Below are positions 1 to 11,900 of a DNA stretch of 64,000 bases, piece by piece (positions within the stretch are counted from its first letter, which is position 1; every line of letters begins with the position of its first letter). The position numbers and the translations under genes are program-made. Below the pieces are notes generated by a model. It was not told where the DNA came from. It did not search any database and was given only the letters and a program-made list of their open reading frames with translations. The DNA is from Elymus sibiricus (taxonomy: Eukaryota > Streptophyta > Magnoliopsida > Poales > Poaceae): assembly GCA_039707655.1 (NCBI GenBank), contig CM077673.1:3916001-3980000 (forward strand), in the 5' to 3' direction.

Positions 1-161
1 GAACCCCGGGGTCCATTTTACGGGCACCACGCCAAAACTCGCAGATTTGGTCCATTCTGACCAGTTTTCTATGCTATTATTCACTGTTTTTGGTTGTCAT
101 GGTCGTCCCAACATTTGGGGATGCCCGGGGTCCGGTTACGGGGACCTCGCCAAAACTCGCA

Positions 162-398
162 GATTTGGTCCATTCTTACCAGTTTTCTATGCTATTATTC
201 ACTGTTTTTTGGTTGTCGTGGTCGTCCGAACGTTCGGGGAAGCCCGGGGTGCGGTTACGTGGACCTTGCCAAAACTCGCAGATTTGGTCCATTCTTACCA
301 GTTTTCTATGCTATTACTCACTGATTTTGGGTCCCGGGGCGATCCAAATGTTCGGGGAACCCCGGGGTCCGCTTACGGGGACCTCGCCAAAACTCGCA
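162..398. repeat. Representative A+B satellite dimer (237 bp)
   Basis: This gives one example of the basic higher-order unit. Bases 162-280 (119 bp) are a class A monomer with the GGTCGTCCGAACGTTCGG block. Bases 281-398 (118 bp) are a class B monomer with GGGTCCCGGGGCGATCC. The sum is 237 bp, or 79 codons, so an open frame stays in phase from dimer to dimer. Most of the array follows this A-B alternation, with class variants in both positions. Confidence 0.9.
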
Positions 399-2599
399 GA
401 TTTGGTCCATTCTTACCAGTTTTCTGTGCTATTATTCACTGTTTTTTGGTTGTCATGGTCGTCCGAACGTTCGGGGAAGCCCGTGGACCGGTTACGTGGA
501 CATCGCCAAAACTCGCATATTTGGTCCATTCTTACCTGTTTTCTATGCTATTACTCAGTGATTATGGGTCCCGGGGCGATCCAAATGTTCGGGGAACCTC
601 GGGGTCCGCTTACGAGGACCTCGCCAAAACTCGCAGATTTGGTACATCCTTACCAGTTTTCTATGCTATTATTCACTATTTTTTGCTATTCGTGGTCGTC
701 CGAACGTTCGGGGAAGCCCGGGGATCGGTTACGGGGACCTCGCCAAAAGTCGCAGATTTTGTCTGTTTCGGCCAGTTTTCTATACTATTACTCACTGATT
801 TTGGGTCCCGGGGCGATCCAAACGTTTGGGGAACCCCGGGGTCCGCTTACGAAGACCTCTTCAAAACTCGTAGATTTTGTCCATTTGACAAGATTTCTAT
901 GCTATTATTCACTATTTTTTGGTAGTCATGGTCGTCCGAACATTCGGGGAAGCCCGGGGTGCGCTTATGGGGACATTGCCAAAACTAGCAGATTTTGTCT
1001 GTTCCGGCCGGTTTTCTATGCTATTAATCACTGATTTTGGGTCTCGGGATGATCGAAACGTTCGGGGAACCCCGGGGTCTGGTTACGGGGACCTTGCCAA
1101 AACTCGCAGATTTGGTCCATTCTTACCAGTTTTCTATGCAATTATTCATTGTTTTTTGGTTGTCGTGGTCGTCCGAACGTTCGGGGAAGCCCGGGGTCCG
1201 GTTACGTGGACCTCGCCAAAACTCGTAGATTTGATCCATTCTTACCAGTTTTCTATTCTATTAGTCACTGATTTTGGTCCCGGGGCGATCCAAATGTTCG
1301 GGGAATCCCGGGGTCCTCTTACGGGGACCTCGCGAAAACTAGCAGATTTTGTCTGTTCCGGCCAGTTTTCTATGCTATTACTCACTAATTTTGGGTCTCG
1401 CGGCGATCCAAACATTCGGGGAACCCCGGGGTCCGCTTACGGGCACCTCGCCAAACGTTCGGGGAAGCCCGGGGATCGGTTACGGGGACCTCGCCAAAAG
1501 TCGCAGATTTTGTCTGTTTCGGCCAGTTTTCTATACTATTACTCCCTGATTTTGGGTCCCGGGGCGATCCAAACGTTTGGGGAACCTCGGTGTCCGCTTA
1601 CGAAGACCTCTTCAAAACTCGCAGATTTTGTCCATTTGACAAGATTTCTATGCTATTATTCACTGTTTTTTGGTAGTCATGGTCGTCCGAACATTCGGGG
1701 AAGCCCGGGGTGCGCTTATGGGGACCTTGCCAAAACTAGCAGATTTTGTCTGTTCCGGCCAGTTTTCTATGCTATTACTCACTAATTTTGGGTCTCGCGG
1801 CGATCCAAACATTCGGGGAACCCCGGGGTCTGCTTACGGGCACCTCGCTAAACTCGCAGATTTGGTACATTCTGACCAGTTTTCTATGCTATTATTCACT
1901 GTTTTTGGTTGTCGTGGTCGTCCCAACATTTGGGGAAGCCCGAGGTCCGGTTACGGGGACCTCGCCAAAACTCGTAGATTTGATCCATTCTTACCAGTTT
2001 TCTATGCTATTAGTCACTGATTTTGGTCCCGGGGCGATCCAAATGTTCGGGGAATCCCGGGGTCCTCTTACGGGGACCTCGCGAAAACTCGCAGATTTTG
2101 GCCATTCTGACCAGATTTCTATGCTATCATTCACTGTTTTTTGGTAGTCGTGGTCGTCCGAACGTTCGGGGAAGCCCGGGGTCCGGTTACGGGGACCTCG
2201 CCAAAACTAGCAGATTTTGTCTGTTCCGGCCAGTTTTCTATGCTATTACTCACTAATTTTGGGTCTCGCGGCGATCCAAACATTCGGGGAACCCCGGGGT
2301 CCGCTTACGGGCACCTCGCCAAACTCGCAGATTTGGTACATTCTGACCAGTTTTCTATGCTATTATTCACTGTTTTTGGTTGTCGTGGTCGTCCCAACAT
2401 TTGGGGATGCTCGGGGTCCGGTTACGGGGACCTCGCCAAAACTCGCAGATTTGGTCCATTCTTACCAGTTTTCTATGCTATTATTCACTGTTTTTTGGTT
2501 GTCGTGGTCGTCCGAACGTTCGGGGAAGCCCGGGGTCCGGTTACGTGGACCTTGCCAAAACTGGCAGATTTGGTCCATTCTTACCTGTTTTCTATGCTA

Positions 2600-5500
2600 T
2601 TACTCACTGATTATGGGTCCCGGGGCGATCCAAATGTTCGAGGAACCTCGGGGTCCGCTTACGGGGACCTCGCCAAAACTTGCAGATTTGGTACATCCTT
2701 ACCAGTTTTCTATGCTATTATTCACTGCTTTTTGCTAGTCGTGGTCGTCCGAACGTTCGGGGAAGCCCGGGGATCGGTTACGGGGACCTCGCCAAAAGTC
2801 GCAGATTTCGTCTGTTTCGGCCAGTTTTCTATACTATTACTCACTGATTTTGGGTCCCGGGGCGATCCAAACGTTTGGGGAACCCCGGAGTCCGCTTACG
2901 AAGACCTCGCCAAAACTCGCAGATTTTGTCCATTTGACAAGATTTCTATGCTATTATTCACTGTGTTTTGGTAGTCATGGTCGTCCGAACATTCGGGGAA
3001 GCCCGGGGTGCGCTTATGGGGACCTTGCCAGAACTAGCAGATTTTGTCTGTTCCGGCCGGGGAACTCCGGGGTCTGGTTACGGGGACCTTGCCAAAACTC
3101 GCAGATTTGGTCCATTCTTACCAGTTTTCTATGCTATTATTCACTGTTTTTTGGTTGTCGTGGTCGTCCGAACGTCCGGGGAAGCCCGGGGTCCAGTTAC
3201 GGGGACCTCGCCAAAACTAGCAGATTTTGTCCATTCTGACCAGATTTCTATGCTATCATTCACTGTTTTTTGGTAGTCGTGGTCGTCCGAATGTTCGGGG
3301 AAGCCCAGGGATCGGTTACGGGGACCTCGCCAAAAGTCGCAGATTTTGTCCGTTTCGGCCAGTTTTCTATAACTCACCGATTTTGGGTTTCGGGGCGATC
3401 CAAATGTTTGGGAAACCCCGGGGTCTGCTTACGAAGACCTCGCCAAAGCTCGCAGATTTTGTCAATTTGACAAGATTTCTATGCTATTATTCACTGTTTT
3501 TTGTTACTCATGGTCGTTCGAACATTCGGAGAATCCCGGGGTGCGCTTATGGTGACCTTGACAAAACTAGCAGATTTTGTCTGTTCCGGACAGTTTTCTA
3601 TGCTATTACTCACTGATTTTCGGTCCCGGGGCGATCCAAACGTTCGGGGAACCCCGGGTTCCGCTTAAGGGATCCTCGCCAAAACTTGCAGATTTGGTCC
3701 ATTCTTAGCAGTTTTCTATGCTATTATTCACTGTTTTTTGGTTGTCGTGGTCGTCCGAACGTTCGAGGAAGCCCGAGGACCGGTTACAGGGACCTCGCCA
3801 AAACTCGCAAATTTTCTCCGTTTTACCCAGTTTTCTATGCTATTACTCACTGATTTTGAGTTTCGGGGCGATCCAAACGTTCGGGGATCCCCGGGGTCTG
3901 CTTACGGGGACCTCGCCAAAACTCGCATATTTGGTCCATTCTTACCAGTTTTCTGTGCTATTATTCACTGTTTTTTGGTTGTCGTGGTCGTCCGAACGTT
4001 CGGGGAAGCCCATGGACCGGTTACGGGGACATCGCCAAAACTCGCAGATTTGGTCCATTCTTACCTGTTTTCGATGCTATTACTCACTGATTATGGGTCC
4101 CAGGGAGATCCTAATGTTCGGGGAAGCCCGTGGACCAGTTACGGGGACCTCGCCAAAACTAGCAGATTTTGTCTGTTCCGGCCAGTTTTCTATGCTATTA
4201 CTCACTGATTTTGGGTCTCGGGACGATCCAAACGTTTGGGGAATCCCGGAGTCCGCTTATGAAGACCTCGCCAAAACTCGCAGATTTTGTCCATTTGACA
4301 AGATTTCTATGCTATTATTCACTGTTTTTTGGTAGTCATGGTCGTCCGAACATTCGAGGAAGCCCGGGGTGCGCTTATGGGGACCTTGCCAAAACTAGCA
4401 GATTTTGTCTGTTCCGGCCGGGGAACCCCGGGGTCTGGTTACGGGGACGTTGCCAAAACTCGCAGATTTGGTCCATTCTTACCAGTTTTCTATGCTATTA
4501 TTCACTGTTTTTTGGTTGTCGTGGTCGTCCGAACGTCCGGGGAAGCCCGGGGTCCGGTTACGGGGACCTCTCCAAAACTCGTAGATATGGTCCATTCTTA
4601 ACGGTTTTCTATGTTATTAGTCACTGATTTTGGTCCCGGGGCGATCCAAATGTTCGGCGAATCCCGGGGTCCTCTTACGGGGACCTCGCCGAAACTCGCA
4701 GATTTTGTCCATTCTGACCAGATTTCTATGCTATCATTCACTGTTTTTTGGTAGTCGTGGTCGTCCGAACGTTCGGGGAAGCCCAGGGTCCGGTTACGGG
4801 GACCTCGCCAAAACTAGCAGATTTTGTCTGTTCTGGCCCGTTTTCTATCTATTACTCACTGTTTTTGGGTCCCGGGGCCATCCAAACGTTCGGGGAACCC
4901 CGAGGTCCGCTTACGGGGACCTTGCCAAAACTCGCAGAATGGGTACATTCTTACCAGTTTTCCATTCTATTATTCACTGTTTTTTGGTTGTCGTGGTCGT
5001 CCGAACGTTTGGGGAAGCCCAGGGATCGGTTACGGGGACCTCGCCAAAAGTCGCAGATTTTGTCCGTTTCGGCCAGTTTTCTATACTATTACTCACTGAT
5101 TTTGGGTCCCGGGGCGATCCAAACGTTTGGGAAACCCCGGGGTCTGCTTACGAAGACCTCGCCAAAGCTCGCAGATTTTGTCAATTTGACAAGATTTCTA
5201 TGCTATTATTCACTGTTTTTTGGTAGTCATGGTCGTTCGAACATTCGGGGAATCCCGGGGTGCGCTTATGGTGACCTTGACAAAACTAGCAGATTTTGTC
5301 TATTCCGGCCAGTTTTCTATGCTATTACTCACTGATTTTGGGTCCCGGGGCGATCCAAACGTTTGGGGAACCCCGGGTTCCGCTTAAGGGAGCCTCGCCA
5401 AAACTTGCAGATTTGGTCCATTCTTAGCAGTTTTCTATGCTATTATTCACTGTTTTTTGGTTATCGTGGTCGTCCGTACGTTCGAGGAAGCCCGAGGACC

Positions 5501-8500
5501 GGTTACGGGGACCTCACCAAAACTCGTAGATTTTCTCCGTTTTAGCCAGTTTTCTATGCTATTACTCACTGATTTTGGGTTTCGGGGCGATCCAAACGTT
5601 CGGGGAACCCCGGGGTCCGCATACGGGGACCTCGCCAAAACTCGCAGATTTGGTCCATTCTTACCAGTTTTCTGTGCTATTATTCACTGTTTTTTGGTTG
5701 TCGTGGTCGTCCGAACGTTCGGGGAAGCCCGTGGACCGGTTACGGGGACATCGCCAAAACTCGCAGATTTGGTCCATTCTTACCTGTTTTCTATTCTATT
5801 ACTCACTGATTATGGGTCCCGGGGCGATCCAAATGTTCGAGGAACCTCGGGGTCCGCTTACGGGGACCTCGCCAAAACTTGCAGATTTGGTACATCCTTA
5901 CCAGTTTTCTATGCTATTATTCACTGCTTTTTGCTAGTCGTGGTCGTCCGAACGTTCGGGGAAGCCCGGGGATCGGTTACGGGGACCTCGCCAAAAGTCG
6001 CAGATTTCGTCTGTTTCGGCCAGTTTTCTATACTATTACTCACTGATTTTGGGTCCCGGGGCGATCCAAACGTTTGGGGAACCCCGGAGTCCGCTTACGA
6101 AGACCTCGCCAAAACTCGCAGATTTTGTCCATTTGACAAGATTTCTATGCTATTATTCACTGTTTTTTGGTAGTCATGGTCGTCCGAACATTCGGGGAAG
6201 CCCGGGGTGCGCTTATGGGGACCTTGCCAGAACTAGCAGATTTTGTCTGTTCCGGCCGGGGAACCCCGGGGTCTGGTTACGGGGACCTTGCCAAAACTCG
6301 CAGATTTGGTCCATTCTTACCAGTTTTCTATGCTATTATTCACTGTTTTTTGGTTGTCGTGGTCGTCCGAACGTCCGGGGAAGCCCGGGGTCCAGTTACG
6401 GGGACCTCGCCAAAACTAGCAGATTTTGTCCATTCTGACCAGATTTCTATGCTATCATTCACTGTTTTTTGGTAGTCGTGGTCGTCCGAATGTTCGGGGA
6501 AGCCCAGGGATCGGTTACGGGGACCTCGCCAAAAGTCGCAGATTTTGTCCGTTTCGGCCAGTTTTCTATAACTCACCGATTTTGGGTTTCGGGGCGATCC
6601 AAATGTTTGGGAAACCCCGGGGTCTGCTTACGAAGACCTCGCCAAAGCTCGCAGATTTTGTCAATTTGACAAGATTTCTATGCTATTATTCACTGTTTTT
6701 TGTTACTCATGGTCGTTCGAACATTCGGAGAATCCCGGGGTGCGCTTATGGTGACCTTGACAAAACTAGCAGATTTTGTCTGTTCCGGACAGTTTTCTAT
6801 GCTATTACTCACTGATTTTCGGTCCCGGGGCGATCCAAACGTTCGGGGAACCCCGGGTTCCGCTTAAGGGATCCTCGCCAAAACTTGCAGATTTGGTCCA
6901 TTCTTAGCAGTTTTCTATGCTATTATTCACTGTTTTTTGGTTGTCGTGGTCGTCCGAACGTTCGAGGAAGCCCGAGGACCGGTTACAGGGACCTCGCCAA
7001 AACTCGCAGATTTTCTCCGTTTTACCCAGTTTTCTATGCTATTACTCACTGATTTTGAGTTTCGGGGCGATCCAAACGTTCGGGGATCCCCGGGGTCTGC
7101 TTACGGGGACCTCGCCAAAACTCGCATATTTGGTCCATTCTTACCAGTTTTCTGTGCTATTATTCACTGTTTTTTGGTTGTCGTGGTCGTCCGAACGTTC
7201 GGGGAAGCCCATGGACCGGTTACGGGGACATCGCCAAAACTCGCAGATTTGGTCCATTCTTACCTGTTTTCGATGCTATTACTCACTGATTATGGGTCCC
7301 AGGGAGATCCTAATGTTCGGGGAAGCCCGTGGACCAGTTACGGGGACCTCGCCAAAACTAGCAGATTTTGTCTGTTCCGGCCAGTTTTCTATGCTATTAC
7401 TCACTGATTTTGGGTCTCGGGACGATCCAAACGTTTGGGGAATCCCGGAGTCCGCTTATGAAGACCTCGCCAAAACTCGCAGATTTTGTCCATTTGACAA
7501 GATTTCTATGCTATTATTCACTGTTTTTTGGTAGTCATGGTCGTCCGAACATTCGAGGAAGCCCGGGGTGCGCTTATGGGGACCTTGCCAAAACTAGCAG
7601 ATTTTGTCTGTTCCGGCCGGGGAACCCCGGGGTCTGGTTACGGGGACGTTGCCAAAACTCGCAGATTTGGTCCATTCTTACCAGTTTTGTATGCTATTAT
7701 TCACTGTTTTTTGGTTGTCGTGGTCGTCCGAACGTCCGGGGAAGCCCGGGGTCCGGTTACGGGGACCTCTCCAAAACTCGTAGATATGGTCCATTCTTAA
7801 CGGTTTTCTATGTTATTAGTCACTGATTTTGGTCCCGGGGCGATCCAAATGTTCGGCGAATCCCGGGGTCCTCTTACGGGGACCTCGCCGAAACTCGCAG
7901 ATTTTGGCCATTCTGACCAGATTTCTATGCTATCATTCACTGTTTTTTGGTAGTCGTGGTCGTCCGAACGTTCGGGGAAGCCCAGGGTCCGGTTACGGGG
8001 ACCTCGCCAAAACTAGCAGATTTTGTCTGTTCTGGCCCGTTTTCTATCTATTACTCACTGTTTTTGGGTCCCGGGGCCATCCAAACGTTCGGGGAACCCC
8101 GAGGTCCGCTTACGGGGACCTTGCCAAAACTCGCAGAATGGGTACATTCTTACCAGTTTTCCATTCTATTATTCACTGTTTTTTGGTTGTCGTGGTCGTC
8201 CGAACGTTTGGGGAAGCCCAGGGATCGGTTACGGGGACCTCGCCAAAAGTCGCAGATTTTGTCCGTTTCGGCCAGTTTTCTATACTATTACTCACTGATT
8301 TTGGGTCCCGGGGCGATCCAAACGTTTGGGAAACCCCGGGGTCTGCTTACGAAGACCTCGCCAAAGCTCGCAGATTTTGTCAATTTGACAAGATTTCTAT
8401 GCTATTATTCACTGTTTTTTGGTAGTCATGGTCGTTCGAACATTCGGGGAATCCCGGGGTGCGCTTATGGTGACCTTGACAAAACTAGCAGATTTTGTCT

Positions 8501-8997
8501 ATTCCGGCCAGTTTTCTATGCTATTACTCACTGATTTTGGGTCCCGGGGCGATCCAAACGTTTGGGGAACCCCGGGTTCCGCTTAAGGGAGCCTCGCCAA
8601 AACTTGCAGATTTGGTCCATTCTTAGCAGTTTTCTATGCTATTATTCACTGTTTTTTGGTTATCGTGGTCGTCCGTACGTTCGAGGAAGCCCGAGGACCG
8701 GTTACGGGGACCTCACCAAAACTCGTAGATTTTCTCCGTTTTAGCCAGTTTTCTATGCTATTACTCACTGATTTTGGGTTTCGGGGCGATCCAAACGTTC
8801 GGGGAACCCCGGGGTCCGCATACGGGGACCTCGCCAAAACTCGCAGATTTGGTCCATTCTTACCAGTTTTCTGTGCTATTATTCACTGTTTTTTGGTTGT
8901 CGTGGTCGTCCGAACGTTCGGGGAAGCCCGTGGACCGGTTACGGGGACATCGCCAAAACTCGCAGATTTGGTCCATTCTTACCTGTTTTCTATTCTA
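2600..8997. repeat. 3199-bp tandem duplication within the satellite
   Basis: Bases from about 2600 to 5798 recur at about 5799-8997 with a constant offset of 3199 bp (27 monomers). Rare variants line up exactly. Examples are the shortened monomer near 3058 and 6257, the word TTTTTTGTTACTCATGG near 3506 and 6705, and the shortened monomer near 4418 and 7617. Differences are few (for example near 7686, where a G replaces a C-side variant seen near 4487). Boundaries are approximate because every monomer resembles its neighbours. Confidence 0.9.
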
Positions 8998-11900
8998 TTA
9001 CTCACTGATTATGGGTCCCGGGGCGATCCAAATGTTCGGGGAACCTCGGGGTCCGCTTATGGAGACCTCGCCAAAACTCGCAGATTTTGTCCATTCTGGC
9101 CAGATTTCTATGCTATTATTCACTGTTTTTTTGGTTGTCGTGGTCGTCCAAACATTCGGGGAAGCCCGTGGACCGGTTACGAGGACCTCGCCAAAACTAG
9201 CAGATTTTGTCTGTTCTGGCCAGTTTTCTATGCTATTACTCACTGATTTTGGGTCTCAGGACGATCGAAACATTCGGGGAACCCCGGGGTCTGGTTATGG
9301 GGACCTTGCCAAAACTCGCAGGTTTGGTCCATTCTTACCAATTTTCTATGCTATTATTCACTGTTTTTTGGTTGTCGTGGTCGTCTGAACGTTCGGGGAA
9401 GCCCGGGGTCCGCTTACGGGGACCTCTCCAAAACTCGTAGATTTGGTCCATTCTTACCAGTTTTCTATGCTATTAGTCACTGATTATGGGTCCCGGGGCG
9501 ATCCAAATGTTCGGGGAACCCCGGGGTCCGCTTACGGGGGCCTCACCAAAACTCGCAGATTTTGTCCATTCTAACTACATTTCTATGCTATCATTCACTG
9601 TTTTTTGGTAGTCGTGGTCGTCCGAACGTTCAAGGAAGCTCGGGGTCCGGTTACGGTGACCTCGCCAAAACTAGCAGATTTTGTTTGTTCTGGCCCGTTT
9701 TCTATCTATTTCTCACTGTTTTTGGGTCCCGGGGCGATCCAAACGTTCGGGGAACCCCGAGGTCCGCTTACGGGGACCTCGCCAAAACTTGCAGATTTGG
9801 TACATTCTTACCAGTTTTCTATGCTATTATTCACTGTTTTTTGGTTGTCGTGGTCGTCCGAACGTTTGGGGAAGCCCATGGATCGGTTACGGGGACCTCA
9901 AAAAAACTCGTAGATTTGGTCCATTCTTACCAGTTTTCTATGCTATTAGTCACTGATTTTGGTCCCGGGGCGATCCAAATGTTCGGGGAACCCCGGGGTC
10001 CGCTTACGGGGACCTCGCCAAAACTCGCAGATTTTGTCTATTCTGACCAGATTTCTATGCTATCATTCACTGTTTTTTGGTAGTCGTGGTCGTCCGAACG
10101 TTCGGGGAAGCCCGGGGTCTGGTTATGGGGACCTCGCCAAAACTAGCAGATTTTGTCTGTTCTGGCCCGTTTTCTATCTATTACTCACTGTTTTTGGGTC
10201 CCGGGGCGATCCAAACGTTCGGGGAACCCCGGGTTCCGCTTAAGGGATCCTCGCCAAAACTTGCAGATTTGGTCTATTCTTAAACGTTTTCTATGCTATT
10301 ATTCACTGTTTTTTGGTTGCCGTGGTCGTCCGAATGTTCGAGGAAGCCCGAGGACCGGTTACGGGGACCTCGCCAAAACTCGCAGATTTTGTCCGTTTTA
10401 GCCAGTTTTCTATGCTATTACTCACTGATTTTGGGTTTCGGGGCGATCCAAACGTTCGGGGAACCCCGGGGTCCGCTTACGGGGACCTCGCCAAAACTCG
10501 CAGATTTGGTCCATTCTTACCAGTTTTTTGTGCTATTATTCACTATTTTTTGGTTGTCGTGGTCGTTCGAACGTTCGGGGAAGCCCGTGGACCGGTTACG
10601 GGGACATCGCCAAAACTCGCAAATTTGGTCCATTCTTACCTGTTTTCTATGCTATTACTCACTGATTATGGGTCCCGGGGCGATCCAAATGTTCGGGGAA
10701 CCTCGGTGTCCGCTTATGTGGACCTCGCCAAAACTCGCAGATTTTGTCCATTCTAACCAGATTTCTATGCTATTATTCACTGTTTTTTTGGTTGTCGTGG
10801 TCGTCCAAACATTCGGGGATGCCCGTGGACCGGTTACGAGGACCTCGCCAAAACTAGCAGATTTTGTCTGTTCTCGCCAGTTTTCTATGCTATTACTCAC
10901 TGATTTTGGGTCTCAGGACGATCGAAACGCTCGGGGAACCCCGGGGTGTGGTTATGGGGAACTTGCCAAAACTCGCAGATTTGGTCCGTTCTTACCAGTT
11001 TTCTATGCTATTATTCACTGTTTTTTGGTTGTCGTGGTCGTCTGAATGTTCGGGGAAGCCCGGGGTCCGCTTACGGGGACCTCTCCAAAACTCGTTGATT
11101 TGGTCCATTCTTACCAGTTTTCTATGCTATTAGTCACTCATTTTGGTCCGGGGGCGATCCAAATGTTCGGGGAACCCCGGGGTCCGCTTACGGGGCCTCG
11201 CCAAAACTCGCAGATTTTGTCCATTCTAACCAGATTTCTATGCTATCATTCACTGTTTTTTGGTAGTCGTGGTCGTCCGAACGTTCAAGGAAGCTCGGGG
11301 TCCGGTTACGGTGACCTCGCCAGAACTAGCAGATTTTGTTTGTTCTGGCCCGTTTTCTATCTATTACTCACTGTTTTTGGGTCCCGGGGCGATCCAAACG
11401 TTCGGGGAACCCCGGGTTCCGCTTAAGTGATCCTCGCCAAAACTTGCAGATTTGGTACATTCTTACCAGTTTTCTATGCTATTATTCACTGTTTTTTGGT
11501 TGCCGTGGTCGTCCGAACGTTTGGGGAAGCCTAGGGATCGGTTACGGGGACCTCGCCAAAAGTCGCAGATTTTGTCCGTTTCGACCAGTTTTCTATACTA
11601 TTACTCACTGATTTTGGGTCCCAGGGCGATCCAAACGTTTGGGGAACCCCGGGGTCTGCTTACGAAGACCCCGCCAAAACTCGCAGATTTTCTCCATTTG
11701 ACTAGATTTCTATGCTATTATTCACTGGTTTTTGGTAGTCATGGTCGTTCGAACATTCGGAGAAGCCCGGGGTGCGCTTATGGGGACCTTGACAAAACTA
11801 GCAGATTTTGTCTGTTCCGACCAGTTTTCTATGCTATTACTCACTGATTTTGGGTCCCGGGGCAATCTAAACGTTCGGGGAACCCCGGGTTCCGCTTAAC

